From NCBI GenBank assembly GCA_028875085.1, contig JAPPFU010000123.1, positions 1-5,566 on the forward strand: a stretch of 5,566 nucleotides of DNA, in the 5' to 3' direction. Position numbers and translations under genes: made by a program. Of the stretch, positions 1-4,290 are shown piece by piece; the first letter of the stretch is position 1, and every line of letters starts with the position of its first letter. Origin of the DNA: Chloroflexota bacterium (GTDB lineage: Bacteria; Chloroflexota; Dehalococcoidia; Lucifugimonadales; Australimonadaceae). The notes under the pieces were generated by a model that was given only the letters and a program-made list of their open reading frames with translations, searched no databases and had not been told where the DNA came from.

Positions 1-24
1 GTTGCCTGGCGTTAATGGGCGTTT

Positions 25-68
25 GGGCCCCTAAAACCGGGGTTATTGGGGGCCCCCTGGCCCGGGCC
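25..68. other. GC-rich nested palindromes in the leader; possible end of an upstream unit
   Basis: Three self-complementary elements are stacked here. GGGCCCC at 25-31 can pair with GGGGCCC at 49-55. AAC at 35-37 can pair with GTT at 42-44 inside that loop. GGGGGCCCCC (48-57) and GGCCCGGGCC (59-68) are each perfect palindromes. No run of T follows, so this is not a classical intrinsic terminator. All three forward frames hit a stop between 13 and 89 (TAA at 13 and 32, TAG at 87), so at most a 28-residue tail of an upstream gene could be present, and that tail resembles nothing I know. The element may be a transcript-end hairpin, a boundary structure, or a chance product of very high GC. Confidence 0.3.
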
Positions 69-104
69 GGGGGGCGACCCAAGCCCTAGCAACGGGATAG
101 AGAA

Positions 105-120
105 GGACCGATAGAGGTCC
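105..120 (+). promoter_or_regulatory. Small inverted repeat just upstream of the permease ribosome binding site
   Basis: GGACC at 105-109 and GGTCC at 116-120 are perfect complements separated by six bases (GATAGA). The repeat ends one base before the GAGGAG ribosome binding site. As RNA it would be a 5-bp hairpin next to the translation start; as DNA it could be a short operator. No convincing -35/-10 pair is visible around it. Five base pairs are weak evidence in a GC-rich sequence. Confidence 0.25.
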
Positions 121-126
121 GAGGAG
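121..126 (+). promoter_or_regulatory. Ribosome binding site of the TRAP permease
   Basis: GAGGAG lies five bases before the ATG at 132 and supports that start. A second purine run (GGAG, 128-131) touches the start codon and is too close to be the main site. Confidence 0.6.
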
Positions 127-131
127 CGGAG

Positions 132-2168
132 ATGGAGGACGAACAGACTCAGACCACCTCCCAGATGGGGACGCGGGACCTTACGCCCAAGACGCGCCAG
201 GAGTTCGTCCTGGACGTCTTCTTCTGGATCTCGCTCTTCTTCCTGATGCTGGTCTACTTCGTCCAGTTCGAGACGCTGCTCTTCAAGTCGTGGGATCCGG
301 CGGGATCCGGGTACGCGGCGGCGCATGTGGGCGCCGCCGGAGTGTTGATGGGCACGTGGCACGTGCGCCGCTTCCGCTACAGCTCGTTCGGCTGGATAGG
401 CGGCGTCGTCATCGCCATCATCTTCGCGTTCGAGGGTTGGTACTTCGGTACCAAGGCGCTCGAACTGCTCTTCAGGCCGTCCTACGGGACGATTCCCGAC
501 CTAGTGATAGGCCTGTCGATGCTGCTGATGGCCTACTACGTCTCCTACCTGTACTGGGGGATGGTCTTCCCGCTACTGGGCGTCCTCTTCTTCCTTTACC
601 TGTTCGTCGCCGACGTGTTGCCCGGCCCGCTGGCTGGGCCGGCTCTGGACACGCACAACATCCTGACGCGGGAGGTTACGCGCGGCATCCGCGACATCAC
701 CGACCTGGCGGCGCGCTTCCTGTGGATGCTGGTGTTCTGGGGCGTGCTGCTGGGCGAGTTGGGCGGGGGCGTGGCGCTGCTGGGATTGGCGCGCCGCCTC
801 TCCTACGGCATACCTGGCGGGCCTGCGCTGGGGTCGCTGGTGTCGAGCGCGCTGGCCGGCTCCTTCGTGGGCGGCGGTGCGAGCAACGTGGCCATCACCG
901 GCCCGGTGACGATTCCGGCCATGCGCCGCGCGGGGTACACGGGCTACGAGGCGGGTTCGGTCGAGGCGATGGCGTCCAACGCCTCCTCCATCACGCCGCC
1001 CATCCTTGGCGCGGTGGCCTTCATCATGTCCGACCTGCTGGGCGTCTCGTACATCGAGATCATCATCATGTCGCTGGTGCCGGCGTTCCTGTGGTTCCTG
1101 GCGGTGGCGGCGTGGATCGTCACGCACGCGCAGACGAATAAGCATCGGATCAAGCCGATACCGAAGGAGGCCGAAGCGACGCCATGGCATCTGTACCTTC
1201 GGTCGGCCATCATCCTGGTGGTGCCCGTCAGCGTCATCGTGATCCTGGTCGTCCAGGCCTACACGCTGAAGGAGGGCGCGCTGTGGGCGTTCATGCTCAC
1301 GATGGTGTTGGCCGTGGCGCTGCGCGTGGAGACGCGCCCGCGGGTGTGGCTCAACGCCTTCCGCAACGCCGTAACGCAGGCGAGCGCCATCACGGTCATC
1401 ATCGTCATCGTGGCGCTGATCGCCGACGCGCTGCTGTTCACCGGCTTGGGCGGGCGTCTCGGCAATCTGATCGAGACCACCGCCACGAACGTCGCCGGCT
1501 TCCTGCCGCTGCCCGCGTCGTTGGAGCCGGACGTCATCCTGCTGGTCGCGGCGGCGATTATGGTGGTGGCGGGAGTTATATTGGGCGGCCCGCTGCCGGC
1601 GCTTCCGGTGTACTTCATCATGATCGTAACGTTCGCGCCGGTGTTGGAGCGGATGGGCGTGCCGACCATCGCCACGCACTACGTGGCGTTCTACATGGGC
1701 GCGCTCGGCTCCATCACCTTGCCGGTGGCGGCGAGCTGCCTGGTGGCGGCGGCAGTGGCGAACGTGGAGTACTGGCCTACGTCGGTGGTTACCGCCAAGG
1801 TGTCATGGCCGTTGTGGGTCTATCCGATACTGTTCGCCCTGGCGCCGGAACTGCTGCTTCAGGGAGACAGCAGCCCTGTGATGACATGGACGATTATCGG
1901 GAGCGCCGCGGTGGTGATGATCGGAGTGCAGGCGGCGACCGGCGGCTGGCTGGTGCGGATGATTCCCATGCCGTTCAAGGCGATCTTGTACGCTAACTTC
2001 GCTCTGTTCACGGCCTTCCTCTTGCCGGCGGAAGAGAGCGCGGCGCTTCTGCTCATCTGCGTGGGGCTGGTCGTAGGCGTCATGGTGCTGACCGTGTTGT
2101 TCGGGAAGCCTGTTGCGGTACCGGCGCAGACGCCGGAACCGAGCCCGGTGGTCGGCGGAAGCAGTTGA
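132..2168 (+). CDS. TRAP transporter fused permease (small and large membrane domains in one chain)
   Basis: This 678-residue polytopic membrane protein fits the TRAP transporter permeases in which the 4-helix DctQ-like part is fused to the 12-helix DctM-like part. These sodium-coupled secondary importers take a solute from a periplasmic or extracytoplasmic binding protein. Residues 1-22 are hydrophilic and cytoplasmic-looking. Hydrophobic helices begin near 25-52 and recur to about 656, with a polar loop at about 333-352 between the halves of the DctM domain. Two family signatures are visible. The first, about 247-294, has ASNVAITGPVTIPAMRRAGY followed by SNASSITPPILGA. The second, about 485-540, has GGPLPALPVYF, then GVPTIATHYVAFYMGALGSI and TLPVAAS. 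These match the usual 'ANV..TG..TIP.M...GY', 'PP.MGA.AF' and 'GVP..A.H.FVFY.G.L..ITPPVA' patterns, but with GGGASN in place of the common SSSVAN and ITLP in place of ITPP. Length is within the family range. The binding protein gene is not in the window. The substrate is unknown; related systems carry organic acids and amino acids. Confidence 0.9.
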   Translation: MEDEQTQTTSQMGTRDLTPKTRQEFVLDVFFWISLFFLMLVYFVQFETLLFKSWDPAGSGYAAAHVGAAGVLMGTWHVRRFRYSSFGWIGGVVIAIIFAFEGWYFGTKALELLFRPSYGTIPDLVIGLSMLLMAYYVSYLYWGMVFPLLGVLFFLYLFVADVLPGPLAGPALDTHNILTREVTRGIRDITDLAARFLWMLVFWGVLLGELGGGVALLGLARRLSYGIPGGPALGSLVSSALAGSFVGGGASNVAITGPVTIPAMRRAGYTGYEAGSVEAMASNASSITPPILGAVAFIMSDLLGVSYIEIIIMSLVPAFLWFLAVAAWIVTHAQTNKHRIKPIPKEAEATPWHLYLRSAIILVVPVSVIVILVVQAYTLKEGALWAFMLTMVLAVALRVETRPRVWLNAFRNAVTQASAITVIIVIVALIADALLFTGLGGRLGNLIETTATNVAGFLPLPASLEPDVILLVAAAIMVVAGVILGGPLPALPVYFIMIVTFAPVLERMGVPTIATHYVAFYMGALGSITLPVAASCLVAAAVANVEYWPTSVVTAKVSWPLWVYPILFALAPELLLQGDSSPVMTWTIIGSAAVVMIGVQAATGGWLVRMIPMPFKAILYANFALFTAFLLPAEESAALLLICVGLVVGVMVLTVLFGKPVAVPAQTPEPSPVVGGSS

Positions 2169-2192
2169 GGCAGGCGCACACGCAAAGGGGCA

Positions 2193-2197
2193 AGGAG
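2193..2197 (+). promoter_or_regulatory. Ribosome binding site deciding the start of the 60-residue membrane protein
   Basis: AGGAG ends eight bases before the ATG at 2206. The same frame is open upstream to an ATG at 2113, but that start lies inside the permease gene, would add 31 arginine-rich residues read out of frame from permease codons, and has no comparable site. Confidence 0.65.
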
Positions 2198-2205
2198 AGA
2201 CGGCT

Positions 2206-2388
2206 ATGAGGGTGAGCACGACGAGCACGGTGATCGACGTTCTGCTGCTCCTCGCGGCGGCGTGGATGGTGCTGTCCATCGCGGTTCCCGCGATCCAGGT
2301 AGACGGCGGCGCGCCGTTGCTCGGCATGGTCGCGCTCGCGTGGGTGGTCATCCGGCTGCTGGACGGTCAGAAGAAATTCCTCCCATAA
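2206..2388 (+). CDS. Small two-helix membrane protein, 60 residues, unknown family
   Basis: I do not recognise this protein. It begins MRVSTTSTVIDVLLLLAAAW, has a first hydrophobic helix at about residues 9-30, a short polar turn QVDGG at 31-35, a second helix at about 36-52, and a charged tail DGQKKFLP. It would be a helical hairpin with both ends on the same side, probably cytoplasmic because of the lysines and arginines flanking the helices. It has no cysteines, no metal motif and no signal-peptide cleavage site. It starts 37 bases after the permease stop and ends 14 bases before the next start, so it is probably co-transcribed with the permease. It is too short to be a normal DctQ (usually about 150-200 residues), and the permease already contains that part. 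A role as a small partner or stability subunit of the transporter is inference from position only. The AGGAG site, hydrophobic pattern and tight spacing support a real gene. Confidence 0.65.
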   Translation: MRVSTTSTVIDVLLLLAAAWMVLSIAVPAIQVDGGAPLLGMVALAWVVIRLLDGQKKFLP

Positions 2389-2402
2389 GCAGCGAGGCGC
2401 CC

Positions 2403-2744
2403 GTGCGAAAGCGAGCGAACATGTTCGGTCCGATACGCGAGCGCGCCGCGAGCGTGTACGAACGCGCCGACGCGACGTTCACGGCGATGAACGAGCGGGC
2501 GCGCTCGCTGGTGACGGGCGGCCTCATCCTCTTCTCCATGAGCGCGGTCATCACCTTCATCTGGTGGGTCGCGGTGCTCAGCCCCATCGGCTTCGGGCGC
2601 GCGTTCGACCACATGATCGGCGGCGACGACATGCGCACCAACGTAACGGTGGTGTTCCTCGTGGCGATCGGCTTGACGGCGATCGGGGGCGCGGCGTCGC
2701 TGGCGGCGGGGCTGCGCGACTGGGCGGCGCACGACAGGCGCTAG
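2403..2744 (+). CDS. Small two-helix membrane protein with a charged N-terminal helix, about 113 residues, unknown family
   Basis: I cannot assign a family. With the GTG start at 2403 the protein has 113 residues. Residues 1-36 are charged and likely helical (MFGPIRERAASVYERADATF, then NERAR). A hydrophobic helix runs at about 37-59 and contains TFIWWVAVL. A polar loop at about 60-79 carries the charged stretch HMIGGDDMR. A second helix at about 80-104 (VTVVFLVAIG onward) is followed by a short basic tail ending HDRR. The start is uncertain. GTG 2403 has GAGG at 2394-2397 with five-base spacing, whereas ATG 2421 (107 residues) begins neatly at MFGPIRE but has only a weak purine stretch before it. 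The gene follows the 60-residue membrane protein by 14 bases, so it is probably in the same transcript as the permease. A 77-base gap after it precedes the oxygenase. It might be an accessory subunit of the transporter or a membrane anchor for the oxygenases; neither is shown by the sequence. Confidence 0.7.
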   Translation: MRKRANMFGPIRERAASVYERADATFTAMNERARSLVTGGLILFSMSAVITFIWWVAVLSPIGFGRAFDHMIGGDDMRTNVTVVFLVAIGLTAIGGAASLAAGLRDWAAHDRR

Positions 2745-2772
2745 CGCGCGACCGGGCTGGTGGCGCCGCGCT

Positions 2773-2788
2773 TGTACGCGGGAGTACA
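2773..2788. promoter_or_regulatory. Perfect palindrome TGTAC-N6-GTACA, candidate operator for the oxygenase gene
   Basis: TGTAC at 2773-2777 and GTACA at 2784-2788 are exact inverted repeats around GCGGGA. They sit in the 77-base gap before the first oxygenase, 33 bases ahead of its ATG. The layout of five-base half-sites six bases apart is the same as that of CRP-type sites (TGTGA-N6-TCACA), although the half-site bases differ. TACACT at 2785-2790 overlaps the right arm and has four of six bases of a -10 box, but no good -35 lies 16-18 bases upstream. A regulator bound here could control the oxygenases separately from the transporter genes. The element is seen directly; its function is inferred. 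Confidence 0.4.
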
Positions 2789-2808
2789 CTATCCGCCCAC
2801 ACCTGCTT

Positions 2809-2814
2809 AAGGAG
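2809..2814 (+). promoter_or_regulatory. Ribosome binding site of the first Rieske oxygenase
   Basis: AAGGAG ends seven bases before the ATG at 2822, close to the ideal for a bacterial start. It decides the start: the frame is open back to 2564, but that stretch overlaps the preceding membrane protein gene in another frame and reads as low-complexity arginine/glycine/alanine sequence. Confidence 0.75.
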
Positions 2815-2821
2815 TCTTCAT

Positions 2822-4195
2822 ATGGCGGAGCAAGGCAAGCAGAACGGCAACGAGTCGCCGGACCCTAACGCGGGACTGGCTCCCCCGCGCAACGACGCGA
2901 ACCGCCCCGAAGAGGTGCAGGCCGAGGAGCAGTTTGGGGAGCAGCGGACGCTCTCCTCCAAGCGGCGCACCGGGCTGGCCTTCGGGCCGACCTACGAGCA
3001 GGCGGCCATTGGCCTGCCGAACTACTGGTACCCGGTGATGTTCTCCGTCCAGTTGGGCAAGCGCCCGAAGCCCTACACGCTGCTCGGCCAGAACCTGATG
3101 TTGGTGCGGAGGCAGGGTAGGGCGTACGCCATCGAGAACCGCTGCCCGCACCGCGGCATCCCGCTGCACCAGGGCAAGTTCGAGTTCGAGGGCACCATCA
3201 GCTGCATCTACCACGGGTGGACGTACGACCTGGCGACGGGCGACCTGCTGGCGGCGCTGCCCGACGGCCCCGACTCGCCGATGCCCGGGCGTTCGGTAAC
3301 GAAGATCAAGGCGTACGCAGTCGAGGAGCGCGCGGGCATCGTGTGGGTGTGGATGGGCGAGACGGCGCCGCTCGTGCCGGTGGAGCACGACATTCCGGAG
3401 GAGATGCTGCGCGACGACGTGGTGATGCTTGGGTGGGTCCACTCGCGCTACGGCAACTGGCGCTTCGGCGTGGAGAACGCGATCGACGAAGGCCACGCGC
3501 GCTTCCTCCACAAAGACTCCATCCAGGCGCGCTTGCGCCAGTCGCCGGCGTGGACGGACGTGAAGATCGTGGAGACGCCGGACAAGAAGTGGATCTACCG
3601 GCGCGTGGACTGGTCGCAGACCTACGCCTACTTCCCCGGCTTGGGCGTGTGGCCGCGCAAGCGCCCCTTCCGCATCGAGCGCGAGAAGGACAAGCGCTTC
3701 GTGAAGGCGCGCAACAAGCACGCCATCGGCAACATTCCGGAGGGCGCGCGGCCCGGCAGCACGCGGCTGCCCTGCATCTTCCGCCCCATCGGCTGGCCGT
3801 ACCCGATGGTGGTCAGCTACGAGTTCCACGTGCCCATCGACGAGGAGCACGAGTTGTATCACCAGTACATGGTGCGCTTCACGCGGAACCCCATCACGAA
3901 GCTCATCTTCATGGCGAAGTACTTCCTGTGGCACCGCTGGATCGGCGAGTGGCGCTTCAACAGTCAGGACGGCTCCATGGTCGCGGAGATGACGCGCAAC
4001 ATGAAGGCGGAGCGGCTCATGAAGACCGACGCCTCCATCACCGGCTGGCGCAAGATGGTCGAGCGCCAAGCGCGCGGCCAGGTGGACGAATGGCGCTCCA
4101 TCGGCGTCGAGCACACCGCCGACCTCGAGTTGGAGTTCAAGGGAGGCGGCAAAGCGGCGGTCGCCGTGCAAGACGACGGCGGCGGCGGAGCCTAG
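2822..4195 (+). CDS. Rieske non-heme iron oxygenase, alpha (catalytic) subunit
   Basis: This 457-residue cytoplasmic enzyme belongs to the ring-hydroxylating oxygenase alpha family, which uses O2 and two electrons to hydroxylate, or oxidatively demethylate, aromatic and related substrates. Residues 1-50 are a polar, probably disordered extension. The Rieske [2Fe-2S] domain follows, starting at LPNYWYPVMFS (65-75). Its cluster ligands are C108 and H110 in CPHRG and C128 and H131 in CIYHGW (C-X-H-X17-C-X2-H). The catalytic domain has NWRFGVENAIDEGHARFLHK (212-231), giving D222, the likely inter-site bridging aspartate, and iron ligands H225 and H230 (D-X2-H-X4-H). The third, carboxylate, ligand is plausibly D383 in NSQDGSMVAEM. 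All key residues are present, so the enzyme should be active. No beta subunit gene follows, which suggests an alpha-only oligomer. No ferredoxin or reductase is visible nearby. The substrate cannot be told: vanillate, phenoxybenzoate or other aromatic acid oxygenases, or an N/O-demethylase, are all possible. Confidence 0.9.
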   Translation: MAEQGKQNGNESPDPNAGLAPPRNDANRPEEVQAEEQFGEQRTLSSKRRTGLAFGPTYEQAAIGLPNYWYPVMFSVQLGKRPKPYTLLGQNLMLVRRQGRAYAIENRCPHRGIPLHQGKFEFEGTISCIYHGWTYDLATGDLLAALPDGPDSPMPGRSVTKIKAYAVEERAGIVWVWMGETAPLVPVEHDIPEEMLRDDVVMLGWVHSRYGNWRFGVENAIDEGHARFLHKDSIQARLRQSPAWTDVKIVETPDKKWIYRRVDWSQTYAYFPGLGVWPRKRPFRIEREKDKRFVKARNKHAIGNIPEGARPGSTRLPCIFRPIGWPYPMVVSYEFHVPIDEEHELYHQYMVRFTRNPITKLIFMAKYFLWHRWIGEWRFNSQDGSMVAEMTRNMKAERLMKTDASITGWRKMVERQARGQVDEWRSIGVEHTADLELEFKGGGKAAVAVQDDGGGGA

Positions 4196-4215
4196 CAGCG
4201 AGCACATCCCCTGGG

Positions 4216-4235
4216 GGCTCCGTTCACGCGGAGCC
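4216..4235 (+). other. Hairpin after the first oxygenase gene
   Basis: GGCTCCG (4216-4222) pairs perfectly with CGGAGCC (4229-4235) around the six-base loop TTCACG. It starts 21 bases after the oxygenase stop. There is no T-tract behind it, so it does not look like an intrinsic terminator. It could stabilise the 3' end of the upstream message, slow RNA polymerase, or separate the expression levels of the two oxygenases. Confidence 0.45.
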
Positions 4236-4237
4236 GT

Positions 4238-4264
4238 CCGCGCAAGCGGGGTATAAGGCCCCGC
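4238..4264 (+). promoter_or_regulatory. Two mutually exclusive hairpins in the leader of the second oxygenase
   Basis: CCGC (4238-4241) pairs with GCGG (4246-4249) over a GCAA loop, a GNRA-type tetraloop. The same GCGG, extended to GCGGGG (4246-4251), pairs perfectly with CCCCGC (4259-4264) over the loop TATAAGG. Only one of the two can form at a time. The loop of the second also contains TATAAG (4252-4257), a five-of-six match to a -10 box. No clear -35 stands 16-18 bases upstream; the nearest, TTCACG at 4223, is 23 bases away. The arrangement could be a small leader switch or a promoter overlapping a palindrome, or a GC-rich coincidence. Confidence 0.3.
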
Positions 4265-4277
4265 CGCAACACGCTTC

Positions 4278-4283
4278 GGAGGG
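4278..4283 (+). promoter_or_regulatory. Ribosome binding site of the second Rieske oxygenase
   Basis: GGAGGG ends seven bases before the ATG at 4291 and supports that start. It lies downstream of the leader hairpins and is not itself part of their stems. Confidence 0.7.
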
Positions 4284-4290
4284 TGAAGCC

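Noticed and set aside
3..89. 28-residue tail of a possible upstream protein ending at TAG 87-89
   Set aside because: The residues are mostly G, P, A and R read through palindromic GC runs and resemble no known C-terminus, so there is no support for a partial gene.
291..310. Imperfect tandem 10-mer (TGGGATCCGG CGGGATCCGG)
   Set aside because: It lies inside the permease frame, encodes a plausible loop (SWDPAGSG) and has only two copies; probably chance or a small neutral duplication.
573..1679. Minus-strand open frame opposite the permease (368 codons)
   Set aside because: The translation is rich in R, H, D and Q and has no hydrophobic core or family motif; it is a shadow of the permease gene.
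2113..2205. Upstream extension of the 60-residue membrane protein
   Set aside because: It would overlap the permease end by 56 bases and add an arginine-rich tail made from out-of-frame permease codons. The ATG at 2206 has a proper AGGAG site.
2807..4207. Long open frame on the minus strand opposite the first oxygenase (466 codons)
   Set aside because: It is the mirror of a very G/C-biased third codon position. The translation is a monotonous mix of R, A, H, L, V and D with no motif, and the plus strand holds an unmistakable Rieske oxygenase.
4216..4235. Intrinsic terminator after the first oxygenase
   Set aside because: The stem is good but no T-rich tract follows, so a Rho-independent terminator is not supported.
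4252..4257. TATAAG as a -10 promoter box for the second oxygenase
   Set aside because: Not called as a separate promoter, because no -35-like hexamer lies 16-18 bases upstream and the bases are explained as a hairpin loop. It is kept only as a note in that entry.
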